A stretch of 64,000 nucleotides of DNA from Limnochorda pilosa (GCF_001544015.1 NZ_AP014924.1:1116001-1180000); one strand, 5' to 3'; shown: positions 35,543 to 44,519, counted from the stretch's first letter. Notes: generated by a model not told the origin, from the sequence alone. Translations and numbers: made by a program.

Positions 35543-37744
35543 ATGACCGAAGGGCAGGAAACACGGAAGACCCGGCAGCCCAACCGCCTCGTGCACGAGC
35601 AGAGCCCCTACCTGCTCCAGCACGCGTACAACCCCGTGGACTGGTACCCCTGGGGTGACGAGGCCCTGGCCAGGGCCCGGGCCGAGGACCGGCCCATCCT
35701 GCTCAGCATCGGGTACTCGGCCTGCCACTGGTGCCACGTGATGGAGCGGGAGTGCTTCGAGGACCCGGAGATCGCCGGCCTCATGAACCGGAACCTGGTC
35801 TGCGTGAAGGTGGACCGGGAGGAGCGGCCGGACCTGGACCACGTCTACCAGCAGGCCGCGCAGCTCCTGGGCGCTCAGGGCGGCTGGCCGCTCACCGTCT
35901 TCCTCACGCCTCAATGCGTGCCCTTCTACGCCGGCACCTACTTCCCCCCCGCGGAGCGCTTCGGGATGCCCGCCTTCCCCCGAGTGGTGGAGACGGTCTG
36001 CCGCATCTACCGGGAGGACCGGGCCAGGGTGGAGCAGGTGGTGGGGCAGGTGCAGGCAGGCCTCCGCATGCTGCAGGACCCCGTCCGGGCGGCCCTGGCG
36101 GGGCGAGGGGACGGGGTCCGGCCTCCCGGGCCGGGCAGCGCCCGCGCCCTTGTCGAGCATGCCCTCCGCTGGCTCGACGAGCACGCGGACCGGCAGGAGG
36201 GGGGCTTCGGCAGCCAGCCCAAGTTCCCCAACGTGCCGCTGATCCGCCTCTTCCTGGCCGAGGCCCGCTACGGGCAAGAGGGACGGGAGGACCCCCACGT
36301 GCGCCACGCCCTCTTGACCCTGGACAAGATCCTGGCCGGAGGCATCCACGACCAGCTGGGCGGGGCCTTCCACCGGTACTCCACGGACCGCCGCTGGCGG
36401 GTGCCCCACTTCGAGAAGATGCTCTACGACAACGCCCAGATCCCCCTGGCGCTCCTGGAGGCCTACCAGCTGACGGGCGAGGATCGTTACCGGACCGGTG
36501 CCGAGCGGGCCCTGGAGTACCTGCTGCAGGAGATGCGCCACCCCGAAGGCGGCTTCTACACGAGCCAGGACGCGGACGCCGGCGGCGTGGAGGGGGGAAC
36601 CTTCCTCTGGACGCCCGGCGAGATTCGGGCCGTGCTGGACCCTGACCAGGCCCGCCTGGCCGAGGCCTGCTTCGGGGTGACCTCCCGCGGGGACCTGGAG
36701 GGGCGGAGCGTCCTCCACCGGGCGCTGGAACCGGAGGAAGCGGCCCGGCGCTTCGGGCTCCCTGCCGAGGAGGTGGCGCGCCGGCTGGAGGAGGCCCGCC
36801 GGCGGCTCCTGGAAGCCCGGGGGAAACGGGTCCAGCCGGAGCGCGACGATAAGGTGCTGGCGGGCTGGAACGGGCTCGCCATCGTCACCTTCGCCCGGGC
36901 AGGGGCGGTGCTGGGTGAGGTGCGCTTCGTGGAGGCGGCCCGGCAGGCCCTCGACTTCGTGCTCCGGCACCTGGTGCGGCCCGACGGAGGCCTCCTGCGC
37001 AGCTACCGGACACATGCCGCGCCGATTCCGGGTCACCTGGAGGACCACGCCTACCTGGCCTGGGGCTGCCTGGAGCTCTACCAGGCCACCTTCGAGCCGG
37101 CCTGCCTTCAGGCGGTGCGAGCGCTGGCGGAGGCCATGGTCGATCGGTTCTGGGACGCCGAGGGCGGAGGCTTCTTCCTCTCCCCGCCGCCCGAGGGGAA
37201 CGGATCGGGCGATGCGCTGGTCTTCCGGCCGAAGGAGGCGACGGACCAGTCCCTCCCCGCGCCCGCGGCCGCGGCGGGGTGGGCCCTCTTGGCCCTCCAC
37301 TCGCTCATGGGCGAGGACCGCTGGCGGGAGCTCGCGGGACGGCTGCTCCAGCTCTACCGCCCGCAGATGGCGGAGAACCCATGGGGAAGCGGCAGTCTCC
37401 TGCTCCTCCTGGAGGTGTACGAGAGCGGATGGCACGAGGTGACTGTGGCCGCGCCTCCCGGGGCCGGAGCCGGCACCCTGCGGCCCTGGCTGGAGGCGGT
37501 GCACGGCCCCTTCGCACCGGATCGGCTGGCCGCGGGAACGGCGCCCCTGCGGCCGATCTTTGGCAGTACGCCCGCCGCGCTCCCCGCCTCCTGGAGCAAG
37601 CCCCTGCCCGAGCCGCTGCCGGTCTTGGAGGGTAAGGCGCCGGAGCGGGGCCGGGTCCGGGGGTTCCTCTGCCGCCGCTTCACGTGCACCCCGCCCCTGG
37701 CCAGCCCGGAGGAGCTGAGGCAGCGGCTCGCGGGCACGGCCTAG
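35543..37744 (+). CDS. YyaL/SSP411-type thioredoxin-domain protein (DUF255)
   Basis: A 733-residue protein of the YyaL/spermatogenesis-associated protein 20 family. The N-terminal thioredoxin-like DUF255 domain has [20 protein letters not shown], the CxxC motif in SACHWCHVM, and [11 protein letters not shown]; the remainder is an (alpha/alpha)6 barrel similar to N-acylglucosamine epimerases ([40 protein letters not shown]). The ATG at 35543 has GGAGGG eight bases upstream. The reaction is not known. The selenoprotein W-family gene follows 56 bases downstream, so both may concern thiol/selenol redox. Confidence 0.92.
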   Translation: MTEGQETRKTRQPNRLVHEQSPYLLQHAYNPVDWYPWGDEALARARAEDRPILLSIGYSACHWCHVMERECFEDPEIAGLMNRNLVCVKVDREERPDLDHVYQQAAQLLGAQGGWPLTVFLTPQCVPFYAGTYFPPAERFGMPAFPRVVETVCRIYREDRARVEQVVGQVQAGLRMLQDPVRAALAGRGDGVRPPGPGSARALVEHALRWLDEHADRQEGGFGSQPKFPNVPLIRLFLAEARYGQEGREDPHVRHALLTLDKILAGGIHDQLGGAFHRYSTDRRWRVPHFEKMLYDNAQIPLALLEAYQLTGEDRYRTGAERALEYLLQEMRHPEGGFYTSQDADAGGVEGGTFLWTPGEIRAVLDPDQARLAEACFGVTSRGDLEGRSVLHRALEPEEAARRFGLPAEEVARRLEEARRRLLEARGKRVQPERDDKVLAGWNGLAIVTFARAGAVLGEVRFVEAARQALDFVLRHLVRPDGGLLRSYRTHAAPIPGHLEDHAYLAWGCLELYQATFEPACLQAVRALAEAMVDRFWDAEGGGFFLSPPPEGNGSGDALVFRPKEATDQSLPAPAAAAGWALLALHSLMGEDRWRELAGRLLQLYRPQMAENPWGSGSLLLLLEVYESGWHEVTVAAPPGAGAGTLRPWLEAVHGPFAPDRLAAGTAPLRPIFGSTPAALPASWSKPLPEPLPVLEGKAPERGRVRGFLCRRFTCTPPLASPEELRQRLAGTA

Positions 37745-37747
37745 GAC

Positions 37748-37776
37748 TTTCCATCGGGGCGTCTGCAGGGTAGAAT
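37748..37776 (+). promoter_or_regulatory. Promoter of the selenoprotein W-family gene
   Basis: TTTCCA (37748-37753) and TAGAAT (37771-37776) are separated by 17 bases, just after the yyaL-type stop codon. The start site would be about 18 bases before the TTG start codon. Confidence 0.5.
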
Positions 37777-37800
37777 AGCCTCTTGGGAGGTGCACCCACC

Positions 37801-38076
37801 TTGAGTACCCACGAGGATGCCACGGTGCGCATCGAGATCGAGTACTGCACCCAGTGAGGGTACCTGGGCCGAGCCGCCAGTTTGGCGGAAGAGATCCTGG
37901 GTCGCTGGAAGAATCGCATTGAAGGCCTCACCCTCCGCCCGTCCCGAGGGGGGCGCTTCGAAGTGTCGGTGAACGGCAAGTCGATCTTCTCCAAGGCTGA
38001 GCTGGGGCGGCATGCCGAGGCCGGCGAGGTGGCGGGCCGGTTGGAAGAGCTGATCGGCGCGTCCGAGGGCCATTGA
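37801..38076 (+). CDS. Selenoprotein W (Rdx) family protein with in-frame UGA (selenocysteine)
   Basis: A 91-residue protein if the TGA at 37855-37857 is read as selenocysteine. The frame begins at a TTG (37801) with GGGAGGTG eight bases upstream and reads VRIEIEYCTQ-U-GYLGRAAS, the CxxU redox motif of the SelW/SelT/SelH family, then GLTLRPSRGGRFEVSVNGKS and IFSKAELGRHAEAGEV, which are the family's beta strand and C-terminal helix. Both sides of the TGA belong to one SelW domain of the normal length. A five-pair stem with an AGUUU loop begins 16 bases after the UGA and may be a bacterial SECIS. Members are thioredoxin-fold oxidoreductases. SelA/B/C/D genes are not in the window. Confidence 0.85.
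37874..37888 (+). promoter_or_regulatory. Putative bacterial SECIS stem-loop
   Basis: CCGCC (37874-37878) pairs with GGCGG (37884-37888) around an AGTTT loop, 16 bases downstream of the in-frame TGA. Bacterial SECIS hairpins lie at this distance and carry a G-U in the apical loop for SelB. Confidence 0.55.
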
Positions 38077-38169
38077 CGCGGGTGCCCGCGGGTGGCCCGG
38101 AATCCGCTGGCCCGCTCGCGGGATGGAGCCCGCGCATCAGCGCCCGCCAACCGAAAGGAGCGACCTCGC

Positions 38170-39579
38170 ATGCCCGTGAGCGTGCCGTCCAACATCTTTC
38201 GCGAGTACGACATCCGGGGTTTGGTGGAGAGCGAGCTGACGCCCCCGGTGATGGAGGTTCTGGGGCGGGCGGCCGCGCGCCGGTTCCGGAGGGAGGGCCA
38301 GGAACGGGTGGTGGTAGGGCGCGACAACCGCCTCAGCTCCGACTCCCTGCGAGACGCGCTGGTCCGGGGCCTCGTGTCCGAAGGGATGCGGGTGGCGGAC
38401 CTGGGCGTGGTCACCACGCCGCTCTTCTACTTCGCCCGGGTGCACTACGGGTTCGACGCGGGCCTGATGATCACCGCCAGCCACAACCCGCCCACCTACA
38501 ACGGCCTCAAGGTGGCGCTGGGTTTCGCCACCCTCTACGGCGAGCAGATCCAGGAGCTGGGCCGCATGGCCCGCCAGGCGGCGGCCGAGGAGCCGCCACT
38601 GGGTGCGGTCGTCTCCGGGGAGGGCCGGGTGGAACACCTGGACCCCTCCGGTGAGTACCTGCGGATCCTCCAGGAGAAGCTCCGCCTCGCCCGGCCGCTG
38701 AAGGTGGCCGTGGACTGCGGCAACGGCACCGCGAGCCTCTTCGCGGTGGATTTCCTCACGCGGTTGGGATGTGAGGTCGTGCCGCTCTACTGCGAGTCCG
38801 ACGGCCGCTTCCCGCACCACCAGCCGGACCCCGTGGAGCGGGAGAACCTGCACGACCTGAGCGAGGTGGTCCGGGCCGAGCGGTGCGACGTGGGTCTGGG
38901 CTTCGACGGCGACGGGGACCGGCTGGGCGTGGTGGACGACCAGGGCGAGGTCATGTGGGGCGACGAGATGATGATCCTCTACTGGCGCGAGATCCTCCCC
39001 GGGCACCCCGGCGCCACGGCCATCATCGAGGTGAAGTGCTCCCAGGCCCTGGTGGAGGAGGTGGAGCGGCTGGGGGGGCGCCCCCTCTTCTACAAGACCG
39101 GGCATTCGCTCATCAAGGCGAAGATGCGGGAGCTGGGCGCCGTCTTCACCGGCGAGATGTCGGGCCACATGTTCTTCGCCGACGAGTACTACGGCTTCGA
39201 CGACGCCTTCTACGCGGCCGGCCGGTTCCTCCGCATCCTGGCCGCGGATCCCCGCCCCCTCTCGGAGATCCGCCGGACCGTGCCCCGCTACCCCGGCACC
39301 GCCGAGACCCGGGTGCCCTGCACCTCCGACGAGGCCAAGTTCCGGGTGGTCCAGGCCTTGCGGGAGCGGTTCGAGAAGGAGTACCGGGTGATCGACGTGG
39401 ACGGGGCCCGGGTGCTCTTCCCCGATGGGTGGGGGCTGGCGCGGGCCTCCAACACCCAGCCGGTGATCGTGGCCCGCTGCGAGGGGAGAACCGAGGGGGC
39501 CCTGGCCCGCATCGAAAGGGTGATGAAGGAGGCGCTCACCGCGTTCCCCGAGGTGGGCGACTTCCAGTGGGCGCACTGA
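38170..39579 (+). CDS. Phosphomannomutase/phosphoglucomutase
   Basis: A 469-residue alpha-D-phosphohexomutase. Domain 1 contains FREYDIRG and the phosphoserine loop MITASHNPPTYNGLK (serine about residue 104); domain 2 the metal-binding loop GLGFDGDGDRLG; domain 3 the sugar-binding GEMSGHMFF; domain 4 the phosphate loop region near RASNTQPVIVARCEG. The set matches the AlgC/ManB type that accepts glucose and mannose phosphates for cell-surface polysaccharide. The ATG at 38170 follows AAAGGAG by nine bases. Confidence 0.94.
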   Translation: MPVSVPSNIFREYDIRGLVESELTPPVMEVLGRAAARRFRREGQERVVVGRDNRLSSDSLRDALVRGLVSEGMRVADLGVVTTPLFYFARVHYGFDAGLMITASHNPPTYNGLKVALGFATLYGEQIQELGRMARQAAAEEPPLGAVVSGEGRVEHLDPSGEYLRILQEKLRLARPLKVAVDCGNGTASLFAVDFLTRLGCEVVPLYCESDGRFPHHQPDPVERENLHDLSEVVRAERCDVGLGFDGDGDRLGVVDDQGEVMWGDEMMILYWREILPGHPGATAIIEVKCSQALVEEVERLGGRPLFYKTGHSLIKAKMRELGAVFTGEMSGHMFFADEYYGFDDAFYAAGRFLRILAADPRPLSEIRRTVPRYPGTAETRVPCTSDEAKFRVVQALRERFEKEYRVIDVDGARVLFPDGWGLARASNTQPVIVARCEGRTEGALARIERVMKEALTAFPEVGDFQWAH

Positions 39580-39599
39580 TCGCCCATCCCTGATTGCTC

Positions 39600-40307
39600 C
39601 TACGCGTCCTCGGGAAAGAGGGCCAGGATCCGGCGGCGATCCACCAGCAGGCCTCCCCGGTGCCGCCCCAGCACCAGGCCCCGCGTCTCGAGCCGCCCGA
39701 GGGCTCGGTTGACGGACTCGCGAGTGGTCGCTACCATGCTGGCCAGCTCGTCCTGCGTCACCCGTAGCCGCTGGGGGGTGCCGGGAGGGGTGGAGGTGGG
39801 GACTGGCTCTTGCAGGGCCAGCCGTCGCAGCACGCGCAGGAGCCGCTCGGGCACCGGCCCGGCCGCGGCCTCTTCGAGCTGATGGTCCGCCTCCCGCAGC
39901 CGGCGGGCCAGGATCTGGATCAGGTTCAGCGACAGCTCCGGGTCGGTGCGGAGGAGCTCCAGGAATGCCTTCCGTCGCAGGCGCCAGAGCCGGGTGGCCT
40001 CCACGGCCTGCACGGTGGCGGATCGTTCGAGCCCGTCGAGGAGGGCCATCTCCCCCAGCACGTCTCCGGCGGCCAGGTGGGCCAGGGTGCGATCTCGCCC
40101 GTCGGGTGACGTGCGGAAGACCCGGAGGCGGCCGCTTTCCACCAGGTAGAGAGCGTCGCCGGGGTCCGACTGGAAGAAGACGAAGGCGCCCGCCTCCAAG
40201 CCCACCGGCTCCAGGTGGGCCGCGAGGGCGCGCCGGGTCGGATCCGGCAGGGCCTTCAGCAGGGAGGAGCGCACGAGCAGAGCGCACAGCTCGTCAGGGT
40301 CCCTCAC
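39600..40307 (-). CDS. Crp/Fnr-family transcriptional regulator, CRP-like
   Basis: A 235-residue regulator. The cyclic-nucleotide domain has GDVLGEMALLDGLERSATVQA, the GE...R(S/T)A phosphate-binding cassette that contacts cAMP in E. coli CRP. The DNA-binding domain has LRVTQDELASMVATTRESVN and RALGRLE, with recognition-helix residues R-E-x-V-x-R matching those of CRP, which read TGTGA. There are no Fnr cysteines. The GTG at 40307 overlaps the fecR gene by 14 bases. A CRP-like site stands in front of this operon and an adenylate cyclase gene lies upstream of it. Confidence 0.88.
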   Translation of the reverse strand: MRDPDELCALLVRSSLLKALPDPTRRALAAHLEPVGLEAGAFVFFQSDPGDALYLVESGRLRVFRTSPDGRDRTLAHLAAGDVLGEMALLDGLERSATVQAVEATRLWRLRRKAFLELLRTDPELSLNLIQILARRLREADHQLEEAAAGPVPERLLRVLRRLALQEPVPTSTPPGTPQRLRVTQDELASMVATTRESVNRALGRLETRGLVLGRHRGGLLVDRRRILALFPEDA

Positions 40308-41511
40308 ACCGGGCTTCCCCGGCGCTCCAGCCGTCGTCTTCTTCCGGCGATGCGTGTTCCCGGTCGTCTTGCCCGTCGCCCCCAGGCCCGTTCTCATCCT
40401 TGTCGGGCTCATCATCGGACTCCTCGTCCGTTGCGCCGTCCTCGCGGTTCGTACCGCTGCCCTCGTCGTCCTCCCGCTCACCGCGGTCCCTGTCCTGGTC
40501 GCCGACTGGCTTCTCCTCAGCTTCCGATTCCTCCCCCGGGGGCTCGGAGCCCAATCCACCCGAGGAACCGGAGGAGACCTGCGCGTCCAGGGCAAGCAGC
40601 CAGGCGAGGAGGCCGGAACGCTCTCCGTCCTCGGCGCCCTGCACCTCTTCGATGAGCTGGCGTCTGAGCTCGTGGTTCTGGGCCAGGTCCTCCTCCACCA
40701 GGGGCCTCAGGTCTGCGATCCAGCGGAAGCGATCGTCCTCGGACTCCTCCCGGAGATCGTCCAGGTCCGAGCGGAAGTCGGGCTCGTGGGCCTCGCCCTC
40801 CTCCCGGAAGTCTTCGGCATCTGCAGGGTCGCCCTCCCACAGGTCGTCGTCCCATCCAGGCAGGCCGTCGTCCGGATCGCCGGGGACGGGCCCCGTACGT
40901 TCCCCCTCGGCACGGGCGTTGGCCACCGCACCGGCGGCCACCAGGACCCGGCGGGCACGGCTGCGAAGCTCCACCACGCCGTGGGCCACGTAGAGTCTGG
41001 TTTCACCCGTGGGAGCTACGCTCAGCCGGAAGCGAGTGCCCCGCACGCCGGCCACGGCCGTGGGCGTCTCGACCTCGAAGCGCCAGAGGCGGCTCAGGCC
41101 CGAACGAAGCTCCGCCCACACCGCGCCCAGGCGCACGAAAGCTGCTCGAAACGGAGGGAGATCGCCCGGCAGGCGCACGTGGCCGGCAGTGGCCACCACC
41201 ACCGCCGTCCGGTAGGCGCCCCCCACGGTCACGTGCGTATCCGGCTCGATCCAGAGGCGTGCAGCCTCCGCACGATACGCGAGTTCGGCCCGCCCGGTGG
41301 TACCCGTGCGGACCTGGTCCCCAGGAGCCAGGGGAAGGCCGGCGGTGAGCGGCATCCAGGTACCGCTCCCCGCCGCCCGCCACTGCGCCTCGCCCGAGGC
41401 CCAGACCACCGCAGCCACGGGTTCCTGTGCCGCGACGCCGCCCCGCCACGAAATCAGGGCGGCGAGAAGCAAGAACCAGGCGGTGATGGACCTGATGGGC
41501 AGAGTAGCCAT
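40294..41511 (-). CDS. FecR-domain exported protein with acidic tail
   Basis: A 405-residue protein with a signal peptide or anchor (residues 1-28, ending GVAAQ). A FecR domain follows: GLPLAPGDQVRTGTTGRAEL, VTVGGAYRTA, TPTAVAGVRGTRFRLSV and RLYVAHGVVEL. From about residue 210 it is highly acidic (WDDDLWEGDPADAEDF, later runs of Glu, Asp, Gly and Ser). FecR domains in this stand-alone form occur in exported structural or sensing proteins; no TonB receptor or sigma factor is adjacent. It is in an operon with the Asp-rich protein and the Crp-type regulator. Confidence 0.85.
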   Translation of the reverse strand: MATLPIRSITAWFLLLAALISWRGGVAAQEPVAAVVWASGEAQWRAAGSGTWMPLTAGLPLAPGDQVRTGTTGRAELAYRAEAARLWIEPDTHVTVGGAYRTAVVVATAGHVRLPGDLPPFRAAFVRLGAVWAELRSGLSRLWRFEVETPTAVAGVRGTRFRLSVAPTGETRLYVAHGVVELRSRARRVLVAAGAVANARAEGERTGPVPGDPDDGLPGWDDDLWEGDPADAEDFREEGEAHEPDFRSDLDDLREESEDDRFRWIADLRPLVEEDLAQNHELRRQLIEEVQGAEDGERSGLLAWLLALDAQVSSGSSGGLGSEPPGEESEAEEKPVGDQDRDRGEREDDEGSGTNREDGATDEESDDEPDKDENGPGGDGQDDREHASPEEDDGWSAGEARCEGP

Positions 41512-41545
41512 CCCCTGTCCGAGGGATCAGCCCGCCGCCGCGAGC

Positions 41546-42172
41546 TCAGCGGCCACGGGCCTGCGTCCCGTCATCCTTGTCATCCGAGCTGCCGTCGTCC
41601 TGGTCGTCGGAGCTGCCGTCTTCATTGTCGTTCGAATCCTCATCGGTGCTGTCGTCGTCGGAGTCCTCGTCGCTCTGGCGGTCCCGGTTCCGATCGTGGT
41701 CCTCATCCTGATCCTGGTCCCGATCGCGGTCCTGGTCCTGGTCCTGGTCCGAGTCGTCGGCGGCATCGTCAGCAGAGTCTTCCTGGGAAGACTGCTCTCG
41801 TTCCCGCTGCTGCTCCTGGGCCTGGACCTGCTCCCGGAGACGCTGGGCCTCGGTGGACCCCACGGCCTCCAGAAGATCGCCCGGCTTCACGACGGCGGGG
41901 CCAGGACCGCCTCGGGCGGCCTGCACCTGCTCCATCAGCCGCGCCTGCTCCTCGACGGTGAGCTGGTTCAAGGCCTGGAAGAGGAGCTGGAGTTCGGCCT
42001 CGTCGTCCTCGACGATGCGCACCGCCGCCTCCGCCTGCGCCTGGTCGGTCCAGTAGAGGCCCTTGTCGGGGCTCCACTCGATCCACCCAGCTGCTTCCAC
42101 ACCGGTAACGAGGAAGCCTGCAACCAAGATCCAAGCAAGCGCCCAAGCCGCGAACATCCTCGTGCTGCGCAC
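41546..42172 (-). CDS. Exported Asp-rich low-complexity protein
   Basis: I do not recognise a family. From the GTG at 42172, eight bases after GGGAGG, the 208-residue protein has a signal peptide (MFAAWALAWILVAGF, ending GVEA), a helical, Gln/Glu-rich middle (AELQLLFQALNQLTVEEQAR, then REQVQAQEQQRERE) that could form a coiled coil, and a C-terminal tail of about 75 residues made of Asp with Gln, Arg, Ser and Asn. Such tails suggest calcium or polycation binding outside the cell. It is the first gene of the operon with fecR and crp. Confidence 0.7.
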   Translation of the reverse strand: MRSTRMFAAWALAWILVAGFLVTGVEAAGWIEWSPDKGLYWTDQAQAEAAVRIVEDDEAELQLLFQALNQLTVEEQARLMEQVQAARGGPGPAVVKPGDLLEAVGSTEAQRLREQVQAQEQQREREQSSQEDSADDAADDSDQDQDQDRDRDQDQDEDHDRNRDRQSDEDSDDDSTDEDSNDNEDGSSDDQDDGSSDDKDDGTQARGR

Positions 42173-42249
42173 CTGCTGCACCTCCCTTGGGGATCGTGGG
42201 TCCGTAGCCCGACCCTGACCCCATCATCGGCCGGGCGAGCCCTGCGTTC

Positions 42250-42265
42250 CGTGACGGGTGTCACA
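42250..42265 (-). promoter_or_regulatory. CRP-like operator (TGTGA-N6-TCACG)
   Basis: On the minus strand TGTGACACCCGTCACG is a near-perfect CRP palindrome (consensus TGTGA-N6-TCACA, one mismatch). It is 78 bases before the start of the Asp-rich gene, in the only gap of this region. The Crp-type regulator encoded two genes downstream has the matching recognition residues, so cAMP-dependent autoregulation is likely. Confidence 0.6.
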
Positions 42266-42318
42266 CAACGCCGGGCGTTTGGCGAAGGGCAGAGTGCAGC
42301 CGCCCGTGCCTTCCTGAA

Positions 42319-44103
42319 TCATGGATCGGTCGGGTTCGACACCTCCTGGAGGACGCCGGCCCTGGGTTCGGCCGGCAGGCGGTACACCTCCGCCGGCTCG
42401 TCTCGGCCACGAATGGGGAGGCGCTCGGGGCCCTCCCAAGGAGGTCCCGGGGTGAACCCGGCCCGATCGAAGACGGCCCGGGTCGCCACGACCTCACCCG
42501 GCGCCGCCGCCTTCTCGAGCCGGGCACAGAGGTTGACGGGGTCGCCCACCGCCGTGTAGTCGAGCCGTTCGGCGGTGCCCACACTCCCCGCGATCACCTC
42601 GCCCGAATGGAGGGCGATGCGGGCCTGCAGCACGGGCGCGCCGGCCAGGCCCCGGGCCTCGTTCAAGGCTAGCAGGGAGCGACGGATCTCCTCGGCCACC
42701 GCCAGCGCCGCGCGGGCGTGGCCGGGGTCGGGCAGGGGCGCCCCGAAGAGGGCCAGGAGGCCGTCGCCCACGTACTTGTCCACCATGCCGCCCGCCTCCA
42801 GGACGGGGCGCGCCATGGCCTCGAGGTAGGCGTTCAGGGCCTCCACGGCCTCCTCGGGCGGCCGATCCTCAGCGAAGCGGGTGAACCGGCAGAGGTCCGT
42901 GACGAGCACCGTCACCTCCAACCGGCGGCCGCCGGGGCCGGCCGCAGCACCCGGGCGGAGCAGCTCCCGTAGCACGGCCGGGCTCACGTACCGGCCGAAG
43001 GTGGCTTCCACCCGGGCTCGACGGTGCCGTTCCCTCATGTAGGCCTCCAGCCCCACCACCAGCTGCCCGCCGCCCAGGGCCGCCGCCGCGGGCGCGAGCT
43101 CCAGCCACACGCCCGCCCTCGCGAAGGCGGCCACGGCTGTGACGCCGTAGATCACCAGGGCCTGAAGGGGGAAGAAGAGCGCGGCGGAATGGCCGGTCCG
43201 GAGCACCGAGGCGGCGATGGCCAGGACGACCAGGAAGATGGCCAGGCTGGCCCCGGGTACCCGCCGGATGGGCTCGGGATCCAGCAGGGCCCGCACCGCG
43301 TTGGCGTGGAGGAAGACGCCCGGCACGGGTCCCAGCCGGCGCAGCGCCGTGAGGTGGCGGTCGCCCAGCCCGGGCGCGGTGGCCCCCACCAGCACGATGC
43401 GCCCGCGCAGGGCTTCCGGGGGGACGCGCCCATCCAGCACCGCCACGTAGGAGAACGTTGGGAAGAGGTCCTCGGGGCGCAGCGGGGAGCGGAGGACGGG
43501 AGGGCGCCGGAGGTCGAGCCAGAGCGTGGTGGGTCCCCCGGCTTCCTGTAAGCCGCCGACCCGGGCGAGCAGCACGGAGAGGGGCTCCGTGCCCCTGCCT
43601 GTGGCCGGCAGGGGAAGGCGCCGTACGGCTCCGTCGGGATCCAGGGGGAAGCGGATGGAGCCCAGACCGGTTGCGGCCTGGGCGAGGGAGGCGTGGGGAG
43701 CCTCGGGGCCGGCCGGTAGGAAAACCGGCATGGAGGCTGCGGACTGGGCCACGGCCCGGGCCAGCGCCTCGTCCCCGCGTTCTCCCGTGGGCTCGGCGAG
43801 GATCAGGTCCAGCCCCACCGCCGCGGCCCCGGCCGCGGCCAGCGTCTCCACCAGCCGCGCGTGGCGCTCGGCGGGCCATGGCCAGCGCCCCAGCGCCTCC
43901 AGGGAGGGCTCGTCCACCGCGACCACGGCCAGACGCGACGCGGTGCCCGAGGGCGACCCGGCCAGGAAACGGGCCGACACCCGGAGGTCGTACAGGGGTC
44001 GCTCCAAGGGCTCGAGCGCGCCGGCGGCCCACAGGAGCAGGGTGACCGCGCCGGCGGCGAGGAACGGCAGGGACGGGGCTGCCCTTCGGGCGAAAGGGCG
44101 CAT
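42319..44103 (-). CDS. CHASE2-domain adenylate/guanylate cyclase (class III)
   Basis: A 594-residue membrane cyclase. One N-terminal helix, an extracytoplasmic CHASE2 sensor (about residues 45-330: VAVVDEPSLEALGRWPWP, GLDLILAEP, ALRGRIVLVGATAPGLGD), three membrane helices, and a C-terminal class-III cyclase domain (about 415-594). Catalytic parts are VTVLVTDLCRFTRF (first metal Asp), DKYVGDGLLALFGAP (second metal Asp and a base-selecting Lys) and DYTAVGDPVNLCARLE (Asp consistent with ATP). The glycine of the usual D-x-x-GFT is replaced by arginine (CRFT). It should make cAMP for the nearby Crp-type regulator. Confidence 0.9.
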   Translation of the reverse strand: MRPFARRAAPSLPFLAAGAVTLLLWAAGALEPLERPLYDLRVSARFLAGSPSGTASRLAVVAVDEPSLEALGRWPWPAERHARLVETLAAAGAAAVGLDLILAEPTGERGDEALARAVAQSAASMPVFLPAGPEAPHASLAQAATGLGSIRFPLDPDGAVRRLPLPATGRGTEPLSVLLARVGGLQEAGGPTTLWLDLRRPPVLRSPLRPEDLFPTFSYVAVLDGRVPPEALRGRIVLVGATAPGLGDRHLTALRRLGPVPGVFLHANAVRALLDPEPIRRVPGASLAIFLVVLAIAASVLRTGHSAALFFPLQALVIYGVTAVAAFARAGVWLELAPAAAALGGGQLVVGLEAYMRERHRRARVEATFGRYVSPAVLRELLRPGAAAGPGGRRLEVTVLVTDLCRFTRFAEDRPPEEAVEALNAYLEAMARPVLEAGGMVDKYVGDGLLALFGAPLPDPGHARAALAVAEEIRRSLLALNEARGLAGAPVLQARIALHSGEVIAGSVGTAERLDYTAVGDPVNLCARLEKAAAPGEVVATRAVFDRAGFTPGPPWEGPERLPIRGRDEPAEVYRLPAEPRAGVLQEVSNPTDP

Positions 44104-44108
44104 GGCGG

Positions 44109-44519
44109 TCAGGTGATCCTTTCCAGCGCATCCCGGGCCAGTAGGCTGAGCACCGGCTCCGACAGGGTGGCGGGGCGCACCCGGAAGCCGATGGGGCGCA
44201 CCCCGCCGGTCTGCAGCCAGGAGACCAGGGCGTCGCCCTCGTCCAGGTTGTCCTCCTGGGCCACCGCGCTTATCAGCGCCTTGATGGCGCCGGGCGCCCG
44301 ATCCACGTCGTGCCCCAGAACCTGCAGGCTGCCGCCGCTGCGAGGGATGCGGGCCGTCAGCATGCGGATGGTGGTGGTCTTGCCCGCGCCGTTGGGGGCC
44401 AGGAACCCGTAGCACTCCCGAGGCCGGATGGCGAAGTCGATGCCGCGCACGGCCTCCACGGAGCCGAGGCGCCTGGCCAGGTTCCGGGCCAGCACGATGG
44501 GCTGGCCGGGGTCGGTCAC
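44109..44519 (-). pseudogene. ABC transporter ATP-binding protein, internally deleted
   Basis: The 136-residue frame starts like a complete DrrA/NodI-type ATPase (LARRLGSVEAVRGIDFAIRP, Walker A APNGAGKTTTIRML, Q-loop AVAQEDNLDE) and ends like the C-terminus of the same type (VRPIGFRVRPATLSEPVL). The roughly 150 residues between, with the LSGGQ signature, Walker B and H-loop, are missing. The join is in frame near EGDALVSW. There is no permease gene alongside. It begins at a GTG overlapping the mscS stop and cannot be an active ATPase. Confidence 0.75.

Noticed and set aside
37882-38076. Separate 64-codon gene starting after the TGA
   Set aside because: It would be a SelW domain without its redox motif and has no ribosome site; the read-through gene explains it better.
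41546-41770. Short tandem repeats that look like an array
   Set aside because: They are codons for Asp/Gln/Arg runs in the Asp-rich exported protein; there are no spacers or palindromic repeats as in CRISPR.
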